NCBI RefSeq assembly: GCF_041206865.1
Contig: NZ_JBGEDP010000001.1
Coordinates: 5,456,001 to 5,520,000 of the forward strand
DNA length: 64,000 bases
From: Mycobacterium sp. HUMS_12744610
Lineage (GTDB): Bacteria; Actinomycetota; Actinomycetes; Mycobacteriales; Mycobacteriaceae
Direction: 5' to 3'
Shown: positions 1 to 10,674 of the stretch, piece after piece
Layout of the letters: each line of letters opens with the position of its first letter
Numbering within the stretch: the first letter of the stretch is position 1
Program-made: the position numbers and the translations under genes
The notes under the pieces: generated by a model
What the model was told of the DNA's origin: nothing
The model's database searches: none
The model's input: the letters and a program-made list of their open reading frames with translations, nothing else

Positions 1-1317
<1,317 letters not shown>

Positions 1318-1396
1318 GGGCCGGGGCCTTTCCGCCGCCTCGCGCGACTTCGCTTCTCCACAGCGAAAACATAGGTAGCCGCCGCACAGTTGAGTG

Positions 1397-2710
1397 ATGC
1401 CGGGGCAGTCCAGCCAGTGGGTCACCACGGCCCGCGCGCTGCGCCGGGCCGGTTTCGGAGTCACCGGTCCGGAGGTCGACGCCGCGCTGAACGGCGATTG
1501 GCCGTCCTGCGTCGACGCGATGCTGGCCGGCAACCCCGACGCCGACCCGGGCGCCTTCGCCACCCCTATGCCGTCCCCGACCGCGCCGCGCCCACCGGGC
1601 AATCGGGCGACCCGGGCGGCGCACAAGCAGTACAACCGTCAGTTGTCCGAACAACAGCGCGTCCTGTCCCAGTGGTGGCTGCGCCGCATGGTCACCGTGG
1701 CACATCCCGTGCACGAGAAGTTGACCCTCTTGTGGCACAACCACTTTGCCACCTCGGCGCAGAAGGTGCGGGTCGCAGCGCTGATGGCGGCGCAGAATCA
1801 GAAGCTGCGCACCCTGTCGCTGGGCGATTTCCGCACCCTGGCCCTCACGATGCTGACCGATGCCGCGATGTTGCGCTGGCTGGACGGGCAGACCAACACC
1901 GCCCGGGCCCCCAACGAGAACCTCGCCCGCGAGTTCATGGAGCTCTTCGCCCTCGGGCACGGCAACGGCTACACCGAGGACGACGTCCGCGCCGGCGCCC
2001 GGGCGCTGACGGGCTGGGTGATCGGCCCCGGTGGCCGGGCCGCGATGCTGCCCAAACGCCATGATTCGGGCGCCAAGACGTTGTTCGGCGTCACCCGCGA
2101 CTTCGACGCGGCCGGGTTCTGCGACGCCGTGCTCGCCCAGCCGAAGTCGGCCGGGTACGTGGCCGGACGGCTGTGGCGGCAGATGGCCTCCGACGACCCG
2201 CCGACGCCCCCGACGCTCGACCGGCTCCTCGCCGCCTACGGGCCGCGGCGCGATCTGCGTGCGCTGACACGGGCGATCCTCACCGACCCCGACGTGACCG
2301 GCGGCCGGGCCGTCAGGGTCAATGCCCCGGTCGAGTGGCTGGTCGGGGTGCTGCGCGCCCTGCGCGTTCCCCTCGACGAACGCGAATTGAAGACGGCCGA
2401 CGCGACGCTGCGGGCCCTGGGCCAGCGGCCGTTCTACCCGCCCAGCGTCGGCGGGTGGCCCCGCGGCGAGGCGTGGCTGTCCACCGCCACCGCCTCGGCG
2501 CGGCTGCGCGCGGCCGCGCGGATGGCGCACACCGGCGACCTGTCCGGCATCGAAAGCGCGGGCCCCGGCGACCGCATCGACGCGGTCGGCTACCTGATCG
2601 GCGTCGGCACCTGGTCGGATCGCAGCGCCGGCGCCCTGCGGACACTGGCGCGAAGGCCGCCCCAGCTGGTGGCGGCCGCCGTCAACACCCCCGAGTACCT
2701 CACGTCATGA
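1397..2710 (+). CDS. DUF1800 family protein
   Basis: Protein of 437 residues (GTG 1394 and ATG 1397 are both possible; no clear ribosome binding site separates them). The sequence matches the DUF1800 family: a W..RRMV segment near residue 100, then HEKLTLLWHNHFATS and a NENLAREFMELFALG block near residue 175. The family is of unknown biochemical function and is usually encoded beside DUF1501 proteins, as here, where the stop overlaps the DUF1501 start (ATGA). No signal peptide or membrane segment is evident, unlike its partner. Translational coupling suggests the two act together. Family assignment is firm; function is unknown. Confidence 0.85.
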   Translation: MPGQSSQWVTTARALRRAGFGVTGPEVDAALNGDWPSCVDAMLAGNPDADPGAFATPMPSPTAPRPPGNRATRAAHKQYNRQLSEQQRVLSQWWLRRMVTVAHPVHEKLTLLWHNHFATSAQKVRVAALMAAQNQKLRTLSLGDFRTLALTMLTDAAMLRWLDGQTNTARAPNENLAREFMELFALGHGNGYTEDDVRAGARALTGWVIGPGGRAAMLPKRHDSGAKTLFGVTRDFDAAGFCDAVLAQPKSAGYVAGRLWRQMASDDPPTPPTLDRLLAAYGPRRDLRALTRAILTDPDVTGGRAVRVNAPVEWLVGVLRALRVPLDERELKTADATLRALGQRPFYPPSVGGWPRGEAWLSTATASARLRAAARMAHTGDLSGIESAGPGDRIDAVGYLIGVGTWSDRSAGALRTLARRPPQLVAAAVNTPEYLTS

Positions 2711-3882
2711 GCCGGATGAATCGCCGCAGGTTCCTGATCGCCGGCGCGGGCGCCGGGGCGGCCGGCCTGCTGTCGGGGGCGGTGGCCGTCGAGTGGCCCG
2801 ACCTGATGCGCGCGGCCGTCGACCGGCCGCTGGCCGAGAACTCCGGCGTGCTGGTGATCGTCACGCTCTACGGCGGCAACGACGGCATCAACACCCTGAT
2901 CCCCTACGCGGACAACGCCTATCACGATGCCCGCCCGGAACTGGCGTACGACCCCGGCGACGTCTTGCACCTCGACGGGCAACTCGGGCTCAACCCCGCT
3001 CTGCGGGGCCTGGCCGGGCTGTGGCGCCGGCGCCGCCTTGCCATCGTCCGCGGTGTGGGGTACCCGCACCCCGACCGCAGCCACTTCCGGTCCATGGACA
3101 TCTGGCAGACCGCGTCCCCGGCCGAGCCCGTCGCGACCGGCTGGATCGGCCGCTGGCTCGACGCGACCGGTGACGACCCGCTGCGGGCGGTCAACATCGG
3201 CCCCGTGCTGCCGCCGCTGGCTGTCGGCGAAAAGCGCACGGCGGCTGCGCTTTCCCCCGGCCACGCCGCGGGCATGCGCGACTTCGGCCCCGTCATGGAG
3301 GCCCTGGGCGCCGACGATCCCGGTGACACCCCCGCGATGGCCGCCGTGTGCCGGGCCTATCGCGCCGCGCACACCGCCGAGAAGTCCTTCGCTTCGGTCA
3401 AACCGGCCGGGCGCGGGCATAACCCGCTCGCCGAGCAGCTGCACACGGTGGCCGGCGCCGTGCGGGCCCGCGTCCCGACGCGGGTGTACACGGTGCAGTT
3501 GGGCGGTTTCGACACCCACGCCGACGAGCGTGGCACCCAGCAGCGCCTGTTGCGGACACTCGACGAGGCGGTGACCGGCTTCCTCTCGGACATGGCCGAC
3601 CGCAACGTGGTCGTGCTGGCCTACTCGGAGTTCGGCCGCCGGGTGCGCGCCAACGCCTCCCACGGCACCGACCACGGCACCGCCGGCCCCGTGTTCGTTG
3701 CCGGCGCGCAGGTCAGGGGCGGCTTTTACGGCGCGGAACCCAGCCTGACGGACCTCGACCACGGGGACCTGAAGTTCACCACCGACTTTCGCGACGTGTA
3801 CTTCGAATTGCTTTCGCGCACCGTGGGAACCGACCCCACTCCCGCTGTGGGGGCCGGCCGCACCGCCCTGGGCTTCCTATAG
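2707..3882 (+). CDS. DUF1501 family protein with Tat-type signal
   Basis: 391 residues, starting at the ATG that overlaps the DUF1800 stop by 4 bases. The N-terminus [15 protein letters not shown] followed by an Ala/Gly-rich stretch is a twin-arginine signal, so export in folded form is likely. The mature part has DUF1501 features: [19 protein letters not shown] near residue 50, [12 protein letters not shown] near 120, [10 protein letters not shown] near 265, and an EFGRRVRAN...DHGT block near 310, consistent with an alkaline-phosphatase/sulfatase-like fold. Its substrate is unknown. The 3' end overlaps the convergent ackA gene by 6 bases (3877-3882). Confidence 0.87.
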   Translation: MSRMNRRRFLIAGAGAGAAGLLSGAVAVEWPDLMRAAVDRPLAENSGVLVIVTLYGGNDGINTLIPYADNAYHDARPELAYDPGDVLHLDGQLGLNPALRGLAGLWRRRRLAIVRGVGYPHPDRSHFRSMDIWQTASPAEPVATGWIGRWLDATGDDPLRAVNIGPVLPPLAVGEKRTAAALSPGHAAGMRDFGPVMEALGADDPGDTPAMAAVCRAYRAAHTAEKSFASVKPAGRGHNPLAEQLHTVAGAVRARVPTRVYTVQLGGFDTHADERGTQQRLLRTLDEAVTGFLSDMADRNVVVLAYSEFGRRVRANASHGTDHGTAGPVFVAGAQVRGGFYGAEPSLTDLDHGDLKFTTDFRDVYFELLSRTVGTDPTPAVGAGRTALGFL

Positions 3883-5025
3883 GACGCTCAGGCAGTCGTG
3901 CGCGATGGCCAGCTCCTCGTCGGTCGGGATCACCAGCACCGCGATCGGCGAGTCGTCGGCGGAGACGAGTCGCGGGCCGTCGCTCGCGGCGGAGTTGCGC
4001 CGCTCGTCGACCACGATGCCCAGTTCCCGCATACCGGCCAGCGCGTCGCGGCGCACCGCGGCGTCGTTCTCGCCGATACCCGCGGTGAAGGTGACCACGT
4101 CGGTGTGCCCGAGCACCGCCAGGTAGGCGCCGACGTACTTGCGCAACCGATGGATGAACACATCGTAGGCCAATCGGGCTGCGCCGTCGCCGGATTCGAT
4201 CATCTCCCCGATCCGGCGGAAGTCACGTTCACCGGCCAGGCCCAGCATCCCCGACCTGTGGTTGAGCATCGACTCGATCTCCTCGACGCTCAGCTGCGCG
4301 GCTCGCGCCAGGTAGCTGAAGACGCCGGGATCGATGTCGCCGCTGCGCGTGCCCATCACCAGGCCCTCCAGCGGGGTCAGGCCCATCGAGGTGTCCACGG
4401 GCCGGCCCCCCATGATCGCCGACGCCGACGCGCCGTTACCCAGATGCAGCACAATCTGATTCAGCTCCCCGACCGGCCGGCCCAGAAACTGCGCGGCACG
4501 CCCGCTGACGAAGTGGTGCGACGTGCCATGGAACCCGTAGCGGCGGATCTCCCAGGTCTGCGCCAGCTCGCGGTCGATCGCGTAGGTCGCCGCGGCCGCC
4601 GGCAGCTCGTGGAAGAACGCGGTGTCGAACACCGCGACGTGTGGGACGTCGGGCAACAGCCGGCGGGCCACCTCGATCCCCTGGATCGCGGGCGGGTTGT
4701 GCAGCGGCGCCAGCGGGGACAGCTCATCCAGTTGCGCGATCACCGCGTCGTCGAGGACCGTGGGTCGGTAGAACGTGTTGCCGCCGTGCACGACCCGGTG
4801 CCCGACGGCCGAGAGCCCGCACGCGCGCAGGTCGATGCCGTCGGAGGCCAGCGTGTCGAAAGCGCGGCGCAGGGCCGCGTCGTGGTCGGGGACCGCAGAG
4901 GAGGGCTCGCCGATCCGCTGCACATGGCCCGACGCGCGGGCCACTCCCGAGTCGGGGTCGAGCAGACGATATTTCAGCGACGAGGAGCCGGAATTGATCA
5001 CCAGCACGAGGCGGTTACCGCTCAT
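3877..5025 (-). CDS. ackA: Acetate kinase
   Basis: 382 residues from ATG 5025 (GTG 5031 is an alternative two codons upstream). It interconverts acetate plus ATP and acetyl phosphate plus ADP in the cytoplasm. The N-terminal signature [15 protein letters not shown] and the second signature HLGNGAS, plus [10 protein letters not shown], are present, and the length is as usual for the family. The start overlaps the end of pta, its pathway partner, so the two are translationally coupled in a fgd1-pta-ackA operon. The stop lies inside the convergent DUF1501 gene. Confidence 0.96.
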   Translation of the reverse strand: MSGNRLVLVINSGSSSLKYRLLDPDSGVARASGHVQRIGEPSSAVPDHDAALRRAFDTLASDGIDLRACGLSAVGHRVVHGGNTFYRPTVLDDAVIAQLDELSPLAPLHNPPAIQGIEVARRLLPDVPHVAVFDTAFFHELPAAAATYAIDRELAQTWEIRRYGFHGTSHHFVSGRAAQFLGRPVGELNQIVLHLGNGASASAIMGGRPVDTSMGLTPLEGLVMGTRSGDIDPGVFSYLARAAQLSVEEIESMLNHRSGMLGLAGERDFRRIGEMIESGDGAARLAYDVFIHRLRKYVGAYLAVLGHTDVVTFTAGIGENDAAVRRDALAGMRELGIVVDERRNSAASDGPRLVSADDSPIAVLVIPTDEELAIAHDCLSVL

Positions 5026-7096
5026 GGGCACCCTGCGCCTGGATCGCGGTGATGGCGACGGTGTTCACAATGTCCTCGATCAGCGCGCCCCGGGATAGGT
5101 CGTTGACCGGTTTGCGCAACCCCTGCAGAACGGGGCCGATCGCGATCGCCCCCGCGCTGCGCTGCACCGCCTTGTAGGTGTTGTTGCCGGTGTTGAGGTC
5201 CGGGAAGATCAGCACTGTCGCCCGGCCGGCCACCGCCGAATCGCGCAGCTTGGTCGCGGCCACCGAGGGTTCCACCGCGGCGTCGTACTGGATCGGCCCC
5301 TCGACGGGCAACTCGGGTTCCCGGGACCGCACCAACTGCGTTGCTGCCCTGACTTTTTCGACGTCCGCCCCAGCGCCCGAATCGCCGGTGGAGTACGACA
5401 GCATCGCCACCCGCGGCTCGACGCCGAAGCGCGCGGCGGTGCGCGCCGAGCTGATCGCGATGTCGGCCAGCTGTTCGGGCGTCGGGTTGGGGACGATCGC
5501 GCAGTCGCCGTAGGCCAGCACCCGGTCGGGCAGGCACATGAAGAAGACGCTGGAGACGACGGAGACGTCCGGAACGGTCTTGATCACCTCCAGCGCCGGG
5601 CGGACGGTGTGCGCCGTGGTGTGCGCAGCGCCGGAAACCATGCCATCGACCATATCGTTGTATACCATCATGGTACCGAAATACGTGGCGTCGCGCATGA
5701 TCTCGCGCGCCTGCTCCACCGTGATTCCCTTGGCCTTGCGCAACTCGGCGTACTGCTCGGCGAATCGTTGACGCAGGTCGCTGGTGCGCGGATCGATGAC
5801 CCGCGTCTCGTCCAGGTTCACACCCAGTTCGGCGCAGCGGTGCCGGATCTGGGCCTCGTCGCCCAGCAGGGTCAGGTCGGCGACACCGCGCTGCAGCAGC
5901 CGCCCGGCCGAGGAGAGGATGCGGTCGTCGTCGCCCTCGGGCAGCACGATGCGCTTGCGATCCGAACGCGCCTGCAGCGTCAGCCGGTGAATGAACATCT
6001 GGGGTGTGGTCACCGTGGGAATCGGAATAGCAAGCTGCGCAAGAAGATCAGGGATATCTACGTAGCGATCCATCAACTGCAGCGCGGTGTCGATCTTGCG
6101 TTGGGCGGTTGCGGTGACCCGGCCCCGGGCCGAGGCCGCCGCGCTGGCGGCGTCGTAGGTGCCCAGCGCCGTGGCGATGATCGGGAGCCGCAGCCGCAGC
6201 CCCGCGACCAGGGCCGCGATGGCGGGATGCAACGGGAATCCGCCATTGAGCACCAGGCACGACAACGACGGAAAACCTTGGGCGGCATGCGCGCTGGCGA
6301 CGGCGAGCACCACGTCCGAACGGTCGCCGGGGGTGATGACCGCCATGCCGTCGCGCAGCCGTTCCAGCACGTGGTCGGCAGTCATCCCGGCGACCATCAC
6401 GGCGGTGACCTCCCGCTCGCGCAGCGACTCCTCGCCGCTGACCGGGGTCCCGGCCACGGCGCGCTCGAGTTCGGCCACGGTTGGCGCCGACAGCAGGGGT
6501 TCCTCGGGCAACACGTAGCTGCGCTGGGCGAAGGCCTGCAGCGCCTCGGCCACCGCGGCGAGTTCCATCGGCTCACACCGGTTGGCCACCACTGCGGCGG
6601 CGTGGGCGCGCTGAGCGGAGAGTTCGGCCAGCGAGACCTCGACGACGCGGGCGACCTCGTCGGGGGTGCGGCCCCTGCCGCTGACGGCCAGCAGCACCGG
6701 TGCGCCGAGGTTGACCGCGATGCGGGCGTTGACCGAGAGCTCCGCGGGTCTGGTGACGTCGGTGTAGTCGCTGCCCACGATGACCACCACGTCGCAGGCC
6801 TGGGCTATCGCCTGGTAGGCGTCGACGATGTCCGCGATGGCGGCGTCGCTGTCGGCGTGCAGCCGCTGGTAGGTGACGCCGACGCACTGCTCGTAGGACA
6901 GGCCCGCGGTGGTGTGCCCCAGCAGCAGCTCCAGGATGTAGTCGCGATGTTCGTTGCGGCGCGTGATCGGCCGGAAGACGCCGACTTTGGCGACGCTCGC
7001 GGTCAAACCGTGCAGCAGCCCGAGCGCGATCGTCGACTTTCCGGTCTCCGGCTCGGGCGCGGCGATGTAGATCGCTGTCGTGGACCCGGCGGCCAT
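5015..7096 (-). CDS. pta: Phosphate acetyltransferase (long form)
   Basis: 693 residues. It converts acetyl-CoA and phosphate to acetyl phosphate. The first part is the P-loop/DRTGG regulatory region ([14 protein letters not shown] near residue 15); the C-terminal half from about residue 370 ([22 protein letters not shown]) is the catalytic PTA_PTB domain, with [17 protein letters not shown] and [11 protein letters not shown] motifs. This is the long three-domain architecture. The gene begins 10 bases after fgd1 ends and overlaps the start of ackA, so all three are probably one transcript. Confidence 0.96.
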   Translation of the reverse strand: MAAGSTTAIYIAAPEPETGKSTIALGLLHGLTASVAKVGVFRPITRRNEHRDYILELLLGHTTAGLSYEQCVGVTYQRLHADSDAAIADIVDAYQAIAQACDVVVIVGSDYTDVTRPAELSVNARIAVNLGAPVLLAVSGRGRTPDEVARVVEVSLAELSAQRAHAAAVVANRCEPMELAAVAEALQAFAQRSYVLPEEPLLSAPTVAELERAVAGTPVSGEESLREREVTAVMVAGMTADHVLERLRDGMAVITPGDRSDVVLAVASAHAAQGFPSLSCLVLNGGFPLHPAIAALVAGLRLRLPIIATALGTYDAASAAASARGRVTATAQRKIDTALQLMDRYVDIPDLLAQLAIPIPTVTTPQMFIHRLTLQARSDRKRIVLPEGDDDRILSSAGRLLQRGVADLTLLGDEAQIRHRCAELGVNLDETRVIDPRTSDLRQRFAEQYAELRKAKGITVEQAREIMRDATYFGTMMVYNDMVDGMVSGAAHTTAHTVRPALEVIKTVPDVSVVSSVFFMCLPDRVLAYGDCAIVPNPTPEQLADIAISSARTAARFGVEPRVAMLSYSTGDSGAGADVEKVRAATQLVRSREPELPVEGPIQYDAAVEPSVAATKLRDSAVAGRATVLIFPDLNTGNNTYKAVQRSAGAIAIGPVLQGLRKPVNDLSRGALIEDIVNTVAITAIQAQGAHER

Positions 7097-7106
7097 CCAC
7101 CCGCCT

Positions 7107-8117
7107 TCAGCCCAGCCGCCGCAGCCGCGGCGCGAGATCCTTCTCGAACAGCTCCAGGAAGCGGCGCTGGTCGTGGCCGGGGGCGTGGAACACCAGGTGG
7201 TTCAGGCCCCAGCCGACGTAGTCCTTGACCTTCTCGACGGCCTCGTCGGGGTCCGAGGCAACGATCCAGCGCTTGGCGACCTGCTCGATCGGCAGCGCGT
7301 CGGCGGCCTTCTCCATCTCGATCGGGTCGTCGATGCTGTGCTTCTGCTCGGCGGTCAGCGACAGCGGCGCCCAGAACCTGGTGTTCTCCAGCGCCAGCTC
7401 GGGATCGGTGTCGTAGGAGATCTTGATCTCGATCATCTTGTCGATGTCGTCGAGGTTGCGCCCGGCCGCCGCCGCGCCGTCGGCCACCGCGGGCATCAGC
7501 TTGTCCTTGTAGAGCTCCTCGCCCTTGCCGGAGGTGCAGATGAAGCCGTCGCCGGCGCGTCCGGCGTATTTGGCGACCGCCGGGCCGCCAGCGGCGACGT
7601 AGATCGGCACACCACCCTCGGGCACGTCGTAGATGGAGGCGCCCTTGAGCCGGTAGTACTCGCCGTCGAAGTCGACGCGGTCGCCACGCCACAGCTCGCG
7701 CATCAGCCGCACCGATTCGCGCAGCCGGGCGAACCGCTCCTTGAACTCCGGCCACTCGCCGGAGTACCCGGTCGCGATCTCGTTGAGCGCCTCCCCGGTG
7801 CCCACGCCGAGGAAGACGCGGCCGGGGTACAGGCACGCCATGGTGGCGAACGCCTGCGCGATGACGGCCGGATTATAGCGGAAGGTCGGGGTGAGCACCG
7901 AGGTGCCCAGCTGGATGCGCCGGGTGCGTTCGCCCACCGCGGTCATCCAGGCCAGCGAGAACGGGGCGTGCCCGCCCTCGTGCCGCCAGGGCTGGAAGTG
8001 GTCGCTGACGCTGGCGCTGTCCATGCCGTGGTCCTCGGCGGCGACGGCCAGCTCTACGAGCTCGCGCGGTGCGAATTGTTCGGCGGACGCTTTGTATCCC
8101 AGTTTCAGTTCGGCCAC
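7107..8117 (-). CDS. fgd1: F420-dependent glucose-6-phosphate dehydrogenase
   Basis: 336 residues, the size of the M. tuberculosis enzyme. It oxidises glucose-6-phosphate with coenzyme F420, supplying reduced F420 for F420H2-dependent reductases, including those that activate nitroimidazole drugs. The residues known for the family are at their usual numbers: Asp39, His40, Trp44 and Glu109 (in [10 protein letters not shown]). The fold is a luciferase-like TIM barrel. It is the first gene of the fgd1-pta-ackA operon, an order shared with M. tuberculosis, and is divergent from the metallo-beta-lactamase-like gene across about 95 bases. Confidence 0.97.
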   Translation of the reverse strand: MAELKLGYKASAEQFAPRELVELAVAAEDHGMDSASVSDHFQPWRHEGGHAPFSLAWMTAVGERTRRIQLGTSVLTPTFRYNPAVIAQAFATMACLYPGRVFLGVGTGEALNEIATGYSGEWPEFKERFARLRESVRLMRELWRGDRVDFDGEYYRLKGASIYDVPEGGVPIYVAAGGPAVAKYAGRAGDGFICTSGKGEELYKDKLMPAVADGAAAAGRNLDDIDKMIEIKISYDTDPELALENTRFWAPLSLTAEQKHSIDDPIEMEKAADALPIEQVAKRWIVASDPDEAVEKVKDYVGWGLNHLVFHAPGHDQRRFLELFEKDLAPRLRRLG

Positions 8118-8212
8118 CAGTTCTTTCTACTCCTCCTGGCTTGGTCGCGACCCGCTGCGCCCGGCTTCGCCGCGCTTGCGATCGCTCCTGGCCTGCTGCC
8201 TACACTCGCGGC

Positions 8213-8965
8213 ATGGGACCGGCCCCGACCCTTGTTCAGGTCACCGACACCGTTCACCTCGCCCGGGGCGAGGCCGTCAACTGGACCCTGGTCTCCGACG
8301 ACACCGGGGTCATGCTGATCGACGCCGGCTACCCCGGGGATCGGCAGGACGTGCTGGCCTCGCTGCGGCAGCTTGGCTACGAGGCCGGCGACGTGCGCGC
8401 CATCCTGCTGACGCACGCGCACATCGACCACCTGGGCTCGGCGATCTGGTTCGCCAACGAGCACCGGACCCCGGTGTACTGCCATGCCGACGAGGTGGGC
8501 CACGCCAAGCGGGAGCACCTGGAGCAGGCTTCGGTTTTCGATGTCGCCCTGCGGGTTTGGCGGCCGCGGTGGGCGGTGTGGGGTCTGCACGTGGTGCGCA
8601 GCGGCGGCCTCATCCGCGACGGCATCCCGTCGGCGCGGCCACTGACCGCCGAGGCGGCCGCGGGGCTGCCCGGCCACCCGACGGCCATCCCCACCCACGG
8701 GCACACCAGCGGGCACTGTTCCTACCTTGTCGGCGGCGCCCTGGTCAGCGGCGACGCGCTGGTCACCGGCCACCCGCTGCTGCGTGACAGCGGCCCCCAG
8801 CTGCTGCCGGCGGTGTTCAGCCACAGCCAGCGGGACTGCCTGCGCAGCCTGGAGGCGTTGGCGCTGCTCGACACCGAGGTGCTGGTGCCCGGTCACGGCG
8901 ACGTGTGGCGCGGCCCGATCCGGGAGGCCACCGGGCGGGCGGCCGCCCTGGCCCGCGACAGCTGA
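8213..8965 (+). CDS. Metallo-beta-lactamase-fold hydrolase (Rv0406c-like)
   Basis: 250 residues from ATG 8213. The zinc-binding signature is clear: His68-x-His70-x-Asp72-His73 in LLTHAHIDHLGSA, a later histidine in THGHTSGHCSY, an Asp in SGDALVTG and a terminal His in VLVPGHGDVW. This marks a dinuclear-metal hydrolase of the glyoxalase II/beta-lactamase superfamily. The substrate cannot be read from sequence. It sits divergent from fgd1, as Rv0406c does beside fgd1 in M. tuberculosis. No signal peptide is seen, so it is probably cytoplasmic. Confidence 0.88.
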   Translation: MGPAPTLVQVTDTVHLARGEAVNWTLVSDDTGVMLIDAGYPGDRQDVLASLRQLGYEAGDVRAILLTHAHIDHLGSAIWFANEHRTPVYCHADEVGHAKREHLEQASVFDVALRVWRPRWAVWGLHVVRSGGLIRDGIPSARPLTAEAAAGLPGHPTAIPTHGHTSGHCSYLVGGALVSGDALVTGHPLLRDSGPQLLPAVFSHSQRDCLRSLEALALLDTEVLVPGHGDVWRGPIREATGRAAALARDS

Positions 8966-9059
8966 CGCACCCGCGCGTCGCGCGGTGACGTAAACCGCAA
9001 TGACCTTGGCCCCGAGGGGTCATGCGGCGTCGACCCTGTCCTTGGACGGAAAAAGCCAG

Positions 9060-9461
9060 ATGGCACACGCTGTGGTAGCCGGAGCTAGCGGCCTGCTGGG
9101 CGCCAACCTCACCGCCGAACTGATCGCGCAGGGGCACACCGTCACCGCGACGCGACGCGCGAGCACCGACACCGGATCCCTCGCCGATCTCCCGGTCACC
9201 TGGGTCTGCGCCGACCTGGGTTCGGTCGCCGAGCTGAGCGATGTGTTCGCCGGGGCCGACGTCGTGTTCCACTGCGCGGCATACGTTTCGACCAGGAGCA
9301 GGGTCACGCCGGCGATCTCGGCCGTCACCGTGGGCGCCATGCGGGCCGTGGTGGAGGCCGCGATCGCCGCCGGCACGCCGCGGCTCGTCCACACCGCGAC
9401 CGCGAACACCATCGGAACCCACACCCGGCGGCACGCCCGCCGACGAGCAGACCCCGTGGGA
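9060..9461 (+). pseudogene. Truncated NAD-dependent epimerase/dehydratase
   Basis: Starts at ATG 9060 with a good extended-SDR N-terminus: a GASGLLGANL nucleotide loop, VFHCAAYVS and a VEAAIAAGTPRLVHTATAN segment. Around base 9415 the recognisable sequence moves to the next frame (TPGGTPADEQTPWE, a typical epimerase continuation), and near 9461 epimerase similarity stops completely. Beyond this the DNA codes, on the opposite strand, for a permease. Only about 135 of the usual 300-plus residues remain and the Tyr-x-x-x-Lys site is missing, so the product is non-functional. Confidence 0.75.
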
Positions 9462-10104
9462 GGGGTCACCACCACGAGCATCGGAAGCAGCGGGCCGATC
9501 AGCACGGCCGGCAGACCACCCAGCATCGCGGCGGCCAACGCGACGAGCACCGCCTGCAGTACGAGCCCGGCGAGCACCGAATAAGTGCCCACGCCAAGAG
9601 CTTTGAACACCGCGAAGTCGCGGGTGCGCTCCAGCGCGGACAGATAGATCAGCGATCCGACGATCGACGTGGCCACCGCCCACAGCAGAATCGTCAGGTA
9701 CCGCATCGCCAGACGGGCCACGTGCAGCGGGTCACGAACGCATTGGGCTGGCCGGCAAGCGTGGTCGACTTGTTGACCAACCCGACGACGCGCAGTAGCT
9801 GGGAGCCCATCTCGACGTTGTCGCCGACGGAGCGCCGCAGCGTCGTCGACACGGCGACCTCACCGAGGCTCACCGGTGCCCGACCCGCCGCGGTCGGCGG
9901 CATGCCCTGCTCGGGCACACCGTAGACGTTGCCGTTCTCCGGTGAGCGGGCATCCTGCAGGATGATGTTGCTGTAGATCACCGGGATCGCCGATTCGCCT
10001 CCGGAAATCTCAATGAACCGACGAACGGACCTACCGCGCCCGCCTTGATGAGGTAGGTGTCGATGCCCATCGAATCGACCTCCGAAGTACCCTCCCAGCA
10101 ACAA
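9462..10104 (-). pseudogene. Degraded FtsX-like ABC transporter permease
   Basis: Read on the minus strand, 10104 to about 9722 holds a periplasmic-domain piece (SLGEVAVSTTLRRSVGDNVEMG and VVGLVNKSTTLAGQPNAFV). It joins directly, with a frame change near 9722, to the C-terminal membrane part (LLWAVATSIVGSLIYLSALERT, then FAVFKALG). FtsX/MacB-type permeases normally have more sequence between these parts, so an internal deletion is inferred. The first part also appears frameshifted near 10040, and the 3' end is lost at the junction with the epimerase fragment. No ATPase gene is present beside it. Confidence 0.65.
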
Positions 10105-10157
10105 TTACCATGTCAGGGCGGGTCTCGTAGAGGCGAAAGGCCTTGATCGGCAGTGAC

Positions 10158-10649
10158 CTACGCCCGCCTTACGTCGGGCGCCAGCATCTTCTCGAACGCG
10201 ATCGGGCGGAACGGGCCCCAGGACGGGAGCGGATCGGCGGGCACCCGGGTGTAGCCGGTGGCGTCGTAGAGCGCCTCGGCCTCGGGTTGGCGATTGCCGG
10301 TGATCAGGTACAGCCGCCGGTATCCGCGCGCGGCGGTCTCGGCTTCCAGCGCCGCGAGCAGGGCCCGCGCATACCCCCGGCGCCGATGCGCGCGGTCGGT
10401 CCAGATCCGTTTGAGTTCGGCGGTGTCGGCGTCGTAGCGGCGGAAGGCGCCGCCGGTGACCGGAACACCGTCCAGCACGCCGATCAGCAGGGCTCCGTCC
10501 GGTGACACCAGTTCGCCGGGCGGGACGGGCAACCAGGCCAGGTGCGTGCTGGGCGTGCCGCCGTAGCGCTGCGCGTACTCGACGGCCAGTTCGGCCAGCA
10601 ACGGCTGCGCGAGCGGGTCATCCTGGGCGACGGAGACGAACCGAAGCAT
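10158..10649 (-). CDS. GNAT family N-acetyltransferase
   Basis: 163 residues. The acetyl-CoA-binding motif A is seen as ELKRIWTDRAHRRRGYARALLAALE (core RRRGYARALL), followed by the family's motif B (AEALYDATGYTRV). These show a GCN5-related acetyltransferase; the acceptor is unknown. The gene ends 53 bases from the pseudogene block and starts 26 bases downstream of the MmpL gene, on the same strand, so it may be cotranscribed with it. No membrane or export features. Confidence 0.85.
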   Translation of the reverse strand: MLRFVSVAQDDPLAQPLLAELAVEYAQRYGGTPSTHLAWLPVPPGELVSPDGALLIGVLDGVPVTGGAFRRYDADTAELKRIWTDRAHRRRGYARALLAALEAETAARGYRRLYLITGNRQPEAEALYDATGYTRVPADPLPSWGPFRPIAFEKMLAPDVRRA

Positions 10650-10674
10650 CGGGTAAGCCTCTCACGCGCGGCCC

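Noticed and set aside
5609..7228. 539-codon plus-strand open frame opposite pta
   Set aside because: Antisense shadow with repetitive basic/Gly-rich sequence; Pta on the minus strand is full length.
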